From: Serratia quinivorans
Lineage (GTDB): Bacteria > Pseudomonadota > Gammaproteobacteria > Enterobacterales > Enterobacteriaceae
Assembly: GCF_946227985.1 (NCBI RefSeq)
Contig: NZ_CAMKGL010000001.1
Span: forward strand, 248,001-312,000
DNA: 64,000 nt
Reading direction: 5' to 3'
A model generated the notes under the pieces. It was not told the origin of the DNA. It searched no databases and worked only from the letters and a program-made list of their open reading frames with translations. Shown in pieces: positions 47,478 through 56,356 of this stretch. How positions within the stretch are numbered: the stretch's first letter is position 1; each line of letters opens with the position of its first letter. The translations under genes were made by a program, and so were the position numbers.

Positions 47478-49169
47478 ATGAAAACACTGCTGATGATAGA
47501 CAGTTCGCTGGGGCAGGCGCGTGGTCACCTGGCGAAACGCATGCTCGGCGCTGCTGCGGCGAAAGCCGGCCTGACGCTGGTGGAGTCCCCGGCCGAGGCT
47601 GAACTGGTGGTGGTGGCGGGGCAATCTGCGCCTGCTGACGCCCAGCTGAACGGCAAGCGGGTTTATGTGGGCGATGTGGAGCACGCGGTGCGTGAACCTG
47701 AAGCCTTCCTGACGCAGGCTGTCGCCGAAGCAAAAACCTGGCAGGCACCTGCGGTGGCAACGGGTGCGGCGGTTAAAGCAGCCGGTCAAAAACGCATTGT
47801 GGCAATCACCGCTTGCCCAACCGGTGTGGCGCACACCTTTATGGCGGCAGAGGCGATTGAGAGCGAAGCAAAAAAACGCGGCTGGTGGGTGAAGGTAGAA
47901 ACCCGCGGTTCCGTGGGGGCCGGTAATGCCATTACGCCTGAAGAAGTGGCGGCGGCGGATCTGGTGATTGTGGCGGCCGACATCGAAGTGGATCTGGAGA
48001 AATTTGCCGGCAAGCCGATGTATCGCACCTCTACCGGACTGGCGCTCAAGAAAACTGCGCAGGAACTGGACAAGGCGCAGGCAGAAGCCGAGATTTTCCA
48101 GCCGCAAAAAAGCGGTGCTCCGGCCGCAGCCGGCAAGAAGAAAGAGAGTGCCGGGCCTTATCGTCACCTGTTGACCGGTGTGTCTTATATGCTGCCGATG
48201 GTAGTGGCGGGCGGCCTGTGTATTGCACTGTCATTCGTATTCGGTATCAAGGCGTTTGAAGTCAAAGGCACGCTGGCGGCTGCGCTGATGCAGATCGGTG
48301 GGGGTTCGGCCTTTGCACTGATGGTGCCGGTACTGGCTGGTTTTATCGCGTTCTCTATTGCTGACCGTCCGGGCCTGACGCCAGGGTTGATTGGCGGCAT
48401 GCTGGCCGTGAGCACCGGAGCCGGTTTCCTCGGCGGTATCATTGCCGGTTTCCTGGCGGGTTATGTCGCCAAATTTATCAGCACCAAACTGCGTTTGCCG
48501 CAGAGTATGGAAGCGCTGAAGCCGATCCTGATCATTCCGCTGGTTGCCAGCCTGATCGTTGGTCTGATCATGATCTTCATCGTCGGCACGCCGGTGGCGA
48601 AAATCATGGAAGGTCTGACCCACTGGCTGCAGTCGCTGGGTACCGCGAATGCGGTGCTGCTGGGGGCGATACTCGGTGCCATGATGTGTACCGACATGGG
48701 CGGTCCGGTCAACAAGGCGGCCTATGCCTTTGGCGTGGCGTTGCTGAGTTCTTCGGTGTATGCACCGATGGCGGCGATTATGGCTGCCGGTATGGTGCCA
48801 CCGCTGGCGATGGGGCTGGCAACGCTGCTGGCGCGTCGCAAATTCGACAAGTCACAACAGGAAGGCGGGAAAGCGGCGCTGGTGTTGGGCCTGTGCTTTA
48901 TCTCTGAAGGCGCGATCCCGTTCGCAGCCCGTGACCCGATGCGTGTGCTGCCATGCTGCATCGCTGGTGGCGCGCTGACCGGTGCGTTGTCCATGGCGTT
49001 TGGTGCCAAACTGATGGCACCGCACGGCGGGCTGTTTGTATTGCTGATCCCTGGCGCTATCACCCCGGCACTGCTGTATCTGGTGGCGATTATCGCCGGT
49101 ACGCTATTGGCTGGCGTGTCTTACGCGCTGCTGAAACGTGCTGATGTTCCGGCGGCCAGCGTGGCTTAA
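47478..49169 (+). CDS. fruA: Fructose PTS EIIBC component
   Basis: 563-residue permease that imports fructose as fructose 1-phosphate. Domain order is a degenerate EIIB' (1-100), EIIB with phosphocysteine C113 in TACPTGVAHT, then EIIC (about 225-560) with the hydrophobic helices and the segments TGVSYMLPMVVAGGLCIALSF and FISEGAIPFAARDP. GGGAGG precedes the ATG. Last gene of the operon. Confidence 0.97.
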   Translation: MKTLLMIDSSLGQARGHLAKRMLGAAAAKAGLTLVESPAEAELVVVAGQSAPADAQLNGKRVYVGDVEHAVREPEAFLTQAVAEAKTWQAPAVATGAAVKAAGQKRIVAITACPTGVAHTFMAAEAIESEAKKRGWWVKVETRGSVGAGNAITPEEVAAADLVIVAADIEVDLEKFAGKPMYRTSTGLALKKTAQELDKAQAEAEIFQPQKSGAPAAAGKKKESAGPYRHLLTGVSYMLPMVVAGGLCIALSFVFGIKAFEVKGTLAAALMQIGGGSAFALMVPVLAGFIAFSIADRPGLTPGLIGGMLAVSTGAGFLGGIIAGFLAGYVAKFISTKLRLPQSMEALKPILIIPLVASLIVGLIMIFIVGTPVAKIMEGLTHWLQSLGTANAVLLGAILGAMMCTDMGGPVNKAAYAFGVALLSSSVYAPMAAIMAAGMVPPLAMGLATLLARRKFDKSQQEGGKAALVLGLCFISEGAIPFAARDPMRVLPCCIAGGALTGALSMAFGAKLMAPHGGLFVLLIPGAITPALLYLVAIIAGTLLAGVSYALLKRADVPAASVA

Positions 49170-49197
49170 GATTAGCGTTGGTAATAAAAAACCATTT

Positions 49198-49225
49198 CAA
49201 GGGGCCCATTGGGTCCCTTGTTCAT
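49198..49225 (+). terminator. Probable fruA terminator
   Basis: Stem CAAGGGGCCC-att-GGGTCCCTTG (one G-T pair) followed by a weak T-rich stretch, 30 bp after the fruA stop. Confidence 0.65.
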
Positions 49226-49257
49226 TTCTGCATCTTAAGATTGTGATAATAGTTTTG

Positions 49258-49278
49258 TGTGACTACAATGTGACTACA
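49258..49278. repeat. Direct repeats in the toxin-antitoxin promoter
   Basis: TGTGACTACA occurs twice, at 49258-49267 and 49269-49278, with an 11-bp period, one helical turn, 16 bp before the antitoxin start. Tandem sites on one DNA face suit an autoregulatory ribbon-helix-helix antitoxin. Confidence 0.6.
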
Positions 49279-49294
49279 AACCCGAGGGGGGATT

Positions 49295-49630
49295 ATGGAA
49301 ACTTATGTACGTGCACGCATCGACACTGACCTTAAAGATGCCGCTACCGCTGTTTTGAAAGATTGCGGTCTTACTGTCAGTGCTGCTTTCAGAATCTTTC
49401 TGAGTGAAGTCGTTGCAACCAAGGCAATGCCAATAGAAATAAAGGCCCATACGCCTAACGCACGCCTTCGTGCGGCCATTGAAGAAGCTGATGCTTTAGC
49501 GGCAGGGAAGCCGGAGCACTTTAACAGTGTTGAATCCATGATGGAGAGCCTGAAAGTTGGTAAAAAAACCACTATCGAAAGCCAAGACCAAGGCAAAATC
49601 AGCGAGGGTGGCACGTCCAACGGGGATTAG
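49295..49630 (+). CDS. RelB/DinJ-family antitoxin
   Basis: 111-residue antitoxin. The N-terminal ribbon-helix-helix (ETYVRARIDTDLKDAATAVLKDCGLTVSAAFRIFLSEV content, residues 2-40) and ATKAMPIEI follow E. coli DinJ (FVRARIDEDLKNQAADVLAGMGL). The C-terminal half should wrap the toxin. It is about 25 residues longer than DinJ, and the excess (KKTTIESQDQGKISEGG) is encoded in the region that overlaps the toxin gene. A GGGGGG tract precedes the ATG. Confidence 0.88.
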   Translation: METYVRARIDTDLKDAATAVLKDCGLTVSAAFRIFLSEVVATKAMPIEIKAHTPNARLRAAIEEADALAAGKPEHFNSVESMMESLKVGKKTTIESQDQGKISEGGTSNGD

Positions 49631-49910
49631 GCCGCGAAAATTGGACTACACATCTCGTTTTGACAAAGATTGGGCCCGCTACGATAAAACTGGCCGCCAT
49701 GACATGTCACTCATCCAAACCGTCAGTGCTCTCTTGGTCGCACGGCAAATGATACCTGCTGAATATCTTGATCACCCCTTGACGGGGGAATGGTCTGATA
49801 ACAGGGAAATGCACCTGGGAGGGGATTTTCTGCTGGTCTATAAAATTTACGAGGAGAAGGATCTCATCATGCTGGTAGCTTTGGGCACACATGCTGAATT
49901 ATTCAAATGA
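49557..49910 (+). CDS. YafQ-family mRNA interferase toxin
   Basis: The core from about residue 27 (RKLDYTSRFDKDWARY...) to the end matches YafQ: DHPLTGEWSDNREMHLGGDFLLVYKI and GTHAELF with the catalytic H112 position. YafQ cleaves mRNA at the ribosome. The frame opens at TTG 49557 with GGAGAG 8 nt upstream, giving 117 residues including a Lys/Arg-rich extension (VKKPLSKAKTKAKSARVAR). In-frame GTG 49608 is an alternative start giving 100 residues. Overlap with the antitoxin is 74 bp for TTG or 23 bp for GTG. Confidence 0.85.
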   Translation: MVKKPLSKAKTKAKSARVARPTGIRPRKLDYTSRFDKDWARYDKTGRHDMSLIQTVSALLVARQMIPAEYLDHPLTGEWSDNREMHLGGDFLLVYKIYEEKDLIMLVALGTHAELFK

Positions 49911-49988
49911 ACCACCTCGTTAGTTGGATGGGCTAGAGTCCCCCCACCCAGTCAGCCTGAGGCTCACCGGGTAGGGTGTCACTGGCAA

Positions 49989-50828
49989 CTACTGCTGGGC
50001 TTTCAGCCAGGCTATCTCTTCCGCCCAGATATCCGGGTTCACCGTTTCCAGGATCAGCGGGATATTGTCGAAGCGCGAGTCGCGCATGATGTAGCTGAAC
50101 ACCGTTTTACCGATGTTGCCCTCACCCAGGCTGTGGTGGCGGTCGACGCGGCTGTTGAATTCGCTTTTGGCGTCGTTCAGGTGCATACCGCGCAGATAGT
50201 TGAAGCCCACCACCTCACCGAGTTCCTTAAAGGTCTGTTCGCAGGTTTCCTCGGTACGCAGATCGTAACCGGCGGCAAAGGCGTGACAGGTGTCGATGCA
50301 GACACCGACACGGCTTTTGTCTTCCACGCCGTCGATAATCGCCGCCAAATGTTCAAATTTAAAGCCCAGATTACTGCCCTGACCGGCGGTATTTTCGATC
50401 ACCGCCGTCACACCGCTGGTTTTATCCAGCACCAGGTTGATGGATTCGGCGATGCGTGCCAGGCATTTGTCTTCGTCAATTTGCATCAGATGGCTGCCAG
50501 GGTGGAAGTTCAGCAGCGTCAGCCCCAGCTGTTCACAGCGTTGCATTTCATCAAGAAAGGCTTCGCGGGATTTTTCCAATGCCTCGGTTACCGGGTGGCC
50601 GAGATTAATCAGATAGCTGTCGTGCGGCAGGATCTGACCTGGGCCGTAACCGTACTGCGCGCAGGCGCTTTTGAATTTATCAATCACATCGGCAGGCAAC
50701 GGGGCGGCCTTCCATTGACGTTGATTTTTAGTGAACAGGGCGAATGCGGTCGCCTCTAATTCGTGCGCGCGGATAACCGCTTGATCCACGCCGCCTGACG
50801 CGCTGACATGTGCACCGACAAACTTCAT
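49989..50828 (-). CDS. nfo: Endonuclease IV
   Basis: 279-residue AP endonuclease with a three-zinc TIM barrel, acting in base-excision repair. Highly similar to E. coli Nfo: [79 protein letters not shown] supply the zinc ligands. ATG 50828 is chosen because AGGAG lies 7 nt upstream; the ATG two codons earlier abuts the ribosome site. Nearby yeiH and yeiE are as in E. coli. Confidence 0.97.
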   Translation of the reverse strand: MKFVGAHVSASGGVDQAVIRAHELEATAFALFTKNQRQWKAAPLPADVIDKFKSACAQYGYGPGQILPHDSYLINLGHPVTEALEKSREAFLDEMQRCEQLGLTLLNFHPGSHLMQIDEDKCLARIAESINLVLDKTSGVTAVIENTAGQGSNLGFKFEHLAAIIDGVEDKSRVGVCIDTCHAFAAGYDLRTEETCEQTFKELGEVVGFNYLRGMHLNDAKSEFNSRVDRHHSLGEGNIGKTVFSYIMRDSRFDNIPLILETVNPDIWAEEIAWLKAQQ

Positions 50829-50888
50829 TTTCATTCTCCTGTGTAATCGGCGTCATTATGGCATTGATAGCGGAAGGATTGAATGGCT

Positions 50889-50920
50889 GAAAAAGTTCAG
50901 GCCCGCGAGCGCGGGCCTGA
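50889..50920 (-). terminator. yeiH terminator
   Basis: On the minus strand CAGGCCCGC-gctc-GCGGGCCTG is followed by AACTTTTTC, 27 bp after the yeiH stop. Confidence 0.85.
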
Positions 50921-50945
50921 GGTCGAGGAAACATTGCGGGGTGAA

Positions 50946-52034
50946 TCAGAGGAAATGTTGCACCAGCAGATTAATCGCACCGCCGCCGACAATCAGCCAG
51001 ATGAACAACAGGGTGGCCAGCAGAATCGGTTTTACCCCCGCCTGGCGCACTGCGCTGATGTGGGTGGTCAATCCCAGAGCCGCCATGGCCATCGCCAGCA
51101 TCCAGGTGTCCGCAGTAATCAGATGTTTTACCAGCGTAGCCGGGATCAGGTTGAAAGAATTCAGCCCGGCGACGGCGATAAACAACACGGCAAACCAGGG
51201 AATGGTGATGGCAGATTTTTCTGCTTTCGCACCGCTGTTGCCAGCGCTACGGCTGCGGCTGATAAACCCTGAAAGTATGACCAGGAAGGGTGCCAGCATC
51301 ATTACGCGGATCATTTTGGAGATCACCGCAGCGTTTTCGGCATCCGGCCCGATGGCATGCCCGGCGGCGACGACCTGAGCCACTTCATGGATGGTCGAAC
51401 CGGTGAAGATACCGAAGCTTTCCTGATTAAACGGCAGCCACTGGAACTGTTCGTTCAGATGGTACAACCACGGATAGGCAAAGATCGCCAGCGTGCCGAA
51501 CACCACCACGGTGCTCACGGCGACTGCCACCTTATTGGCATCGGCTTTCAGTACCGGTTCGGTAGCCATAACCGCTGCCGCACCGCAGATGCTGCTGCCG
51601 GCACCGATCAGCATGGTGGTATGAGTGTCGAGGCCAAACACTTTCTTGCCCAACCAGCAGGCGAGCAGGAAAGTGGTGGTTAGCGTTAACGCATCAATGA
51701 TGATACCGGTGGTGCCCACGTCGGCAATTTGCTGAAACGTCAGGCGGAAGCCGTAAAGGATAATGCCCAACCGCAGCAGGCGCTGTTTGGCGAACTGAAC
51801 GCCGCTGTGAGAGCTCGGCTGTAACCAGGGATACAACGTATTACCCACCACAATGCCGAGTAGAATCGCCAGCGTCAGGGCTCCCAACCCCAATCCGGCC
51901 ACCCATGGAATATCACCAATCCAGACGGCTAACGCGGTGATAGCCCCGGTCAACAGCAGTCCAGGTATCAGGTGAGGTAAACCGAACAGGGCAAATTGCC
52001 GAGTGGGGAAATTATGTGTGGTATTGGTCGCCAT
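50946..52034 (-). CDS. yeiH: Putative sulfate-exporter family membrane protein YeiH
   Basis: 362-residue UPF0324 protein with about 10 helices. Family features are [14 protein letters not shown] and [15 protein letters not shown], followed by [14 protein letters not shown]. The natural substrate is unsettled; yeiH is linked with sulfite exposure through YeiE. It is divergent from yeiE, a LysR regulator, as in E. coli. Confidence 0.92.
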   Translation of the reverse strand: MATNTTHNFPTRQFALFGLPHLIPGLLLTGAITALAVWIGDIPWVAGLGLGALTLAILLGIVVGNTLYPWLQPSSHSGVQFAKQRLLRLGIILYGFRLTFQQIADVGTTGIIIDALTLTTTFLLACWLGKKVFGLDTHTTMLIGAGSSICGAAAVMATEPVLKADANKVAVAVSTVVVFGTLAIFAYPWLYHLNEQFQWLPFNQESFGIFTGSTIHEVAQVVAAGHAIGPDAENAAVISKMIRVMMLAPFLVILSGFISRSRSAGNSGAKAEKSAITIPWFAVLFIAVAGLNSFNLIPATLVKHLITADTWMLAMAMAALGLTTHISAVRQAGVKPILLATLLFIWLIVGGGAINLLVQHFL

Positions 52035-52106
52035 AAGTCAGCCCTTTTAATCAAAATCTTAAGCACAGACTACGTTCTGGCTGTATAAAAGAGAAATTGA
52101 TTATAT

Positions 52107-52137
52107 GGTTATAACCTATCTGAATAAGTGGTTAACC
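52107..52137. promoter_or_regulatory. Candidate YeiE-binding palindromes
   Basis: GGTTATAACC (52107-52116) and GGTTAACC (52130-52137) are two palindromes about one and two helical turns apart in the yeiH-yeiE divergent region. LysR proteins usually bind such inverted repeats. Assignment to YeiE is by position only. Confidence 0.4.
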
Positions 52138-52283
52138 GACCGCGGGCGGCTTTCATGCTGATTTCTGCAAACGTGGTACCATTAAGAGTATTCACCCTGT
52201 GCGTTGTTGCCGGTCAGCAGCGCAGATTTTGCATTAATTTCAGTGACTTTTTCGATGTCACCTTTGATTAAAACCGAGACGCT

Positions 52284-53159
52284 ATGCATATCACCTTACG
52301 TCAATTGGAAGTGTTTACCGAAGTGCTTAAGAGCGGGTCGACCACGCAGGCCTCGGTAGTTCTGGCGTTATCACAGTCGGCGGTCAGCGCAGCGCTGGCC
52401 GATCTGGAAGGGCAATTGAGCGTGCAGCTGTTCGATCGCGTGGGCAAGCGTTTGGTCATTAATGAACACGGTCGGTTACTGTACCCGAAAGCGCTGGCGC
52501 TGCTGGAGCAGGCGGGGGAGATTGAACAGCTGTTTCGCCATGATGGCGGTGCGTTGCGCATCGGTGCCAGCAGCACCATTGGCAACTATATGCTGCCGGA
52601 GATGATCGCCCATTATCGGCATGATTTCCCCGCTTCGCCGCTGGAACTGAACGTCGGCAACAGCCAGGATGTGATCGGCGCTGTGGCGGATTTCCGTGTC
52701 GATCTGGGGCTGATTGAAGGCCCCTGCCACATGCCGGAGCTGATCACCCAGCCGTGGCTGGAAGATGAGTTGGTGGTATTTGCCGCGCCGGATAACCCGT
52801 TGGCCGGGCAACCGCTGACCCTGGAAATGCTGGCCACGGCCCCCTGGATCCTGCGTGAGGGGGGGTCGGGTACGCGCGAGGTACTGCATCATCTGTTGCT
52901 GGCGCACTTGCCGCACTTCCAACTGGTGATGGAACTGGGCAATTCAGAAGCGATTAAACATGCGGTTCGCCACGGTATGGGGATCAGTTGCCTGTCGCGG
53001 CGGGTGATTGGCGAGCAGTTGGCCAGCGGCGTGCTGGTGGAACTGAACATCCCGTTACCGCCGTTGATGCGCACCCTTTATCTGATCCATCACCGGCAAA
53101 AGCATCTCTCCAACGCGCTGCAGCGTTTTCTCGGCTACTGCGGGTTTCAGCCTCAATAA
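52284..53159 (+). CDS. yeiE: LysR-family regulator YeiE
   Basis: 291-residue LysR-type regulator: HTH at about 4-62 ([37 protein letters not shown]) and effector domain with [18 protein letters not shown]. Orthologous by position to E. coli YeiE, which has been tied to sulfite sensing and iron homeostasis. It probably activates the divergent yeiH. Confidence 0.93.
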   Translation: MHITLRQLEVFTEVLKSGSTTQASVVLALSQSAVSAALADLEGQLSVQLFDRVGKRLVINEHGRLLYPKALALLEQAGEIEQLFRHDGGALRIGASSTIGNYMLPEMIAHYRHDFPASPLELNVGNSQDVIGAVADFRVDLGLIEGPCHMPELITQPWLEDELVVFAAPDNPLAGQPLTLEMLATAPWILREGGSGTREVLHHLLLAHLPHFQLVMELGNSEAIKHAVRHGMGISCLSRRVIGEQLASGVLVELNIPLPPLMRTLYLIHHRQKHLSNALQRFLGYCGFQPQ

Positions 53160-53356
53160 CGTCTCCGAAAGGAGTAAAAAAGCATAAAAAGCTGCTCCCT
53201 GTCACATTAATGACAGTAAGTAAGGTATTCTGGCCTGCCGCTAATAATTAGCCCTGAATTATGAAGCTATCTTATATCAGTGGAATGTTACTAGTTCGCC
53301 GGCGGGTATTTGTTACAATCCGCCCTCGTTTTTTTTGACCAGCAGATAGGGTAAGA

Positions 53357-54838
53357 ATGGCTCAGCAGGATATAAAAACAACATCGGGGCAAGCAGCACC
53401 CGGATTGCGCCGCGAGCTGAAAGCTCGGCACTTAACCATGATTGCTATTGGTGGCTCTATCGGTACCGGTCTGTTTGTCGCCTCTGGCGCTACGGTTTCT
53501 CAGGCCGGTCCGGGCGGGGCACTCCTGTCTTACGCGCTGATCGGACTGATGGTTTACTTCCTGATGACCAGCCTGGGCGAATTGGCAGCCTTTATGCCGG
53601 TGTCCGGCTCTTTCTCCACCTATGGTGCCAAATACGTAGAAGAAGGCTTTGGTTTCGCGCTGGGCTGGAACTACTGGTACAACTGGGCGGTGACCATCGC
53701 CGTTGACCTGGTGGCCTCGCAACTGGTGATGACCTATTGGTTCCCGGATACGCCGGGCTGGATCTGGAGCGCACTGTTCCTCTGCCTGATGTTCCTGTTG
53801 AACTACATCTCGGTTAAAGGCTTTGGTGAAGCGGAATACTGGTTCTCGCTGATCAAAGTGACCACCGTCATTATCTTTATCGGTATCGGCGTGTTGATGA
53901 TCTTCGGCATCCTCAAGGGGGGCGAGCACGCGGGCTGGCAGAACTGGACTATTGGCGATGCGCCGTTTGCCGGAGGGTTCTCGGCGATGATAGGTGTGGC
54001 GATGATAGTCGGCTTCTCGTTCCAGGGTACCGAGCTTATCGGCATCGCGGCCGGTGAGTCGGAAAACCCGGGCAAAAACATCCCGCGCGCAGTGCGTCAG
54101 GTGTTCTGGCGTATCCTGTTGTTCTATATCTTTGCCATTCTGATTATCAGCCTGATCATTCCTTATACCGATCCGAGCCTGCTGCGTAACGATGTAAAAG
54201 ACATCAGCGTCAGCCCGTTCACGCTGGTATTCCAGCACGCCGGTCTGCTGTCGGCTGCGGCGGTGATGAATGCGGTGATCCTGACGGCGGTGCTGTCCGC
54301 CGGTAACTCTGGGATGTACGCATCCACCCGTATGCTGTTCACCCTGGCATCGGAAGGCAAAGCACCGCGTATCTTCGCCAAGTTGTCGAAGGGGGGAGTG
54401 CCACGCAACGCACTCTATGCCACTACCGTGGTTGCGGGTCTGTGCTTCCTGAGTTCGATGTTCGGCAACCAGTCGGTTTATCTGTGGCTGCTGAACACCT
54501 CGGGGATGACCGGCTTTATCGCCTGGTTGGGGATTGCCATCAGTCATTACCGTTTCCGTCGCGGCTATATGATCCAGGGGCGTGATCTGAACGATTTACC
54601 TTACCGTTCCGGTTTCTTCCCGCTGGGCCCGATCTTTGCGTTTGTCCTGTGCCTGATTATCACGCTGGGGCAGAACTATCAGGCGTTCCTGCAAGACCGA
54701 ATTGACTGGTATGGCGTGACCGCAACTTATATTGGGCTTCCGCTGTTCCTGATTATCTGGTTTGGCTACAAGCTGACGCGCGGCACCCGTGTCGTGAAGT
54801 ACAGCGAAATGGAATTCCCGAAAATGGACGTGAAGTAA
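53357..54838 (+). CDS. lysP: Lysine-specific permease LysP
   Basis: 493-residue APC-family permease with 12 helices. The N-terminus has LRRELKARHLTMIAIGGSIGTGLFVASG, the family entry motif, and the whole protein matches E. coli LysP (489). It imports lysine and, in E. coli, inhibits the acid sensor CadC. The 197-bp leader should carry the ArgP control region known for lysP, but I did not identify it. Adjacent to yeiE as in E. coli. Confidence 0.95.
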   Translation: MAQQDIKTTSGQAAPGLRRELKARHLTMIAIGGSIGTGLFVASGATVSQAGPGGALLSYALIGLMVYFLMTSLGELAAFMPVSGSFSTYGAKYVEEGFGFALGWNYWYNWAVTIAVDLVASQLVMTYWFPDTPGWIWSALFLCLMFLLNYISVKGFGEAEYWFSLIKVTTVIIFIGIGVLMIFGILKGGEHAGWQNWTIGDAPFAGGFSAMIGVAMIVGFSFQGTELIGIAAGESENPGKNIPRAVRQVFWRILLFYIFAILIISLIIPYTDPSLLRNDVKDISVSPFTLVFQHAGLLSAAAVMNAVILTAVLSAGNSGMYASTRMLFTLASEGKAPRIFAKLSKGGVPRNALYATTVVAGLCFLSSMFGNQSVYLWLLNTSGMTGFIAWLGIAISHYRFRRGYMIQGRDLNDLPYRSGFFPLGPIFAFVLCLIITLGQNYQAFLQDRIDWYGVTATYIGLPLFLIIWFGYKLTRGTRVVKYSEMEFPKMDVK

Positions 54839-54847
54839 TTCCTGTCT

Positions 54848-54897
54848 ATACCCGTTAAATTTCAAGCTGCAGCTGACCCTTTGGCTGCAGCTTGAAA
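54848..54897. repeat. Internally deleted ERIC end forming a hairpin
   Basis: TATACCCGTTAAATTTCAAG resembles an ERIC left end. It runs into a perfect 14-bp inverted repeat (54860-54873 with 54884-54897, arms TTTCAAGCTGCAGC and its complement) around a 10-nt loop. This is what an ERIC with its centre deleted would leave. It separates the convergent lysP and GGDEF genes and touches the GGDEF stop codon, so it may act as a terminator or 3' stabiliser. Confidence 0.7.
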
Positions 54898-55995
54898 CTA
54901 ATCCTTTCCTTTTATCCCCAGCGCTTGCTGCGCCGCCGTCATCAGGCTTTCAACCGTTTTATAATCCTGGGTTAACGCCAGGACTCCGCTATTCAACCGC
55001 AACGTCACCTCACCGAATGCGCCAAAGTCGTAAGGCACCTCCAACGGCGGAACGATACGCGCCAAAAACTCGCCTTCGGAACCGTATGGCAGGCCGTGCA
55101 CCAGGATCAGAAACTGACCACCGCTATAGCGGCAGACAAAATCGCTCGGGCGCACCAGCATTTTCAGGCGTTCGCCGATGGTACGCAACACGTCATCGCC
55201 GATCAGTACCCCGTGGCTCTGGTAGAGCGCCGCCAGGGGAGTAAATTCAATAATAAACAGGTGTGACAGGGGATGCTGCGTCGGGGAAGGGCGGCAAATA
55301 TCCTGCATTACCGCTTCCCCGCCCGCACGGTTAAGAAAGCCGGTTAAATGGTCTTGATGGGCCGCTTGTTGTTTTTCTGTGGTTAAAGTGACCTGTTGCG
55401 CCACCTGATGATGGTAAAACGCGATCAGTCCATAAGCCAGCAGCAGCCACAGCGGGATGATATCCGCCAGTAAAAACAGATTTTGCACGCGTGATAACGG
55501 TGCGGCCAACAGATAGGGCAGCGTCAGCAGCATGACCTCCAGCAGGGCAAAGCGCGGGGCGGCGGCATGACGTTGCATCAGCCAGAATGCCAGCGCGGTG
55601 ATCAACAGGCCGGCGGACAGGATCAGGACCATACGGCCTGAAAGCATCGCCAGCAGTGCAGTTGCGCCCACCAGTGAACACCACAGCAGTACCGTCACCA
55701 GCATGGCTGTTGGCCTGAGAGGAGGAGTGGCGCGCGCCAACCACCAGCGCCCGGCGGTCAGTAATGCCAGCAACGCCAGCAGTGCGGCCGCGATCGCCAG
55801 GTTGCACAGCCAGCCATACGCCAGCAGCAGCAGTGCCACCCCGGTGGCATTCAGCCAGGGAGTAGCGGGGGACGGCACCAGAGTCAGCCGCATTTGGCGC
55901 TGAAATTGGGCGTTATCAGCCTGATGTGGACTTTGTACCAGCCAATGCAGTAGCGCAGGTTTTTTAGGCGTTAACATTGGGGAGCGACTTCGCAT
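54898..55995 (-). CDS. Membrane GGDEF-domain protein with degenerate active site
   Basis: 365-residue protein: a soluble N-terminus, six hydrophobic helices (about 48-205), then a GGDEF-type domain starting DHLTGFLNRAGGE. The catalytic motif reads RYSGGQFLI, so GGDEF is replaced by SGGQF (residues 291-295), and the usual metal-binding Asp before it is Glu (FIIEFTPL). Diguanylate cyclase activity is therefore unlikely; a binding or scaffold role is possible. MRSRSPM at 55995 has AGAGG 5 nt upstream. No counterpart lies at this place in E. coli. Confidence 0.85.
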   Translation of the reverse strand: MRSRSPMLTPKKPALLHWLVQSPHQADNAQFQRQMRLTLVPSPATPWLNATGVALLLLAYGWLCNLAIAAALLALLALLTAGRWWLARATPPLRPTAMLVTVLLWCSLVGATALLAMLSGRMVLILSAGLLITALAFWLMQRHAAAPRFALLEVMLLTLPYLLAAPLSRVQNLFLLADIIPLWLLLAYGLIAFYHHQVAQQVTLTTEKQQAAHQDHLTGFLNRAGGEAVMQDICRPSPTQHPLSHLFIIEFTPLAALYQSHGVLIGDDVLRTIGERLKMLVRPSDFVCRYSGGQFLILVHGLPYGSEGEFLARIVPPLEVPYDFGAFGEVTLRLNSGVLALTQDYKTVESLMTAAQQALGIKGKD

Positions 55996-56356
55996 TGCGA
56001 CCTCTTTAGTAAATGCCCGCTAACGGGCCCTAAATGTCTGGCATAGGAGGGTGTTTGGCCCGCCCTTTGCCGGTCTGGCTTTGGATTCTATGTGGTTTTG
56101 TTGCAATTTGTCATAGTCGGGCGCGGGGCGGCCAAACTTTCGGAATTATTAACCCTGCGCGCCATTGGAAGCTTGTCGGACCTGTTTGGTTAATAGCCTT
56201 ATAAAATAAAGCGTTACATATTAACATGACAGGTAATAGCTATTGGTATGATTGATAAGTATTATCGTTTGCTTTATTGTTATCGGCTGCTTATCCGCTT
56301 CCAGGCGGCCGTCTGGCACCCTGCCAGAGTCATCGTCGTAACAGGTATCCGAAATA
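55996..56356. other. Divergent intergenic region with Fur-like box
   Basis: 361 bp between the GGDEF gene and the iron-type ABC permease. The right half is AT-rich and holds a Fur-like palindrome at 56254-56266. No gene seen. Confidence 0.6.
56254..56266. promoter_or_regulatory. Fur-like box upstream of the ABC permease
   Basis: GATAAGTATTATC differs in one base from the core GATAATNATTATC of the Fur consensus. It is 90 bp before the permease start. Confidence 0.7.

Noticed and set aside
46432..47760. 442-codon open frame on the minus strand
   Set aside because: Antisense to fruB and fruK; the composition (many Gln, His, Ala) is that of a shadow of GC-rich coding sequence and there is no ribosome site.
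53432..54547. 371-codon open frame on the minus strand
   Set aside because: Lies entirely antisense to lysP; highly charged, without domains, typical of the reverse strand of a membrane protein gene.
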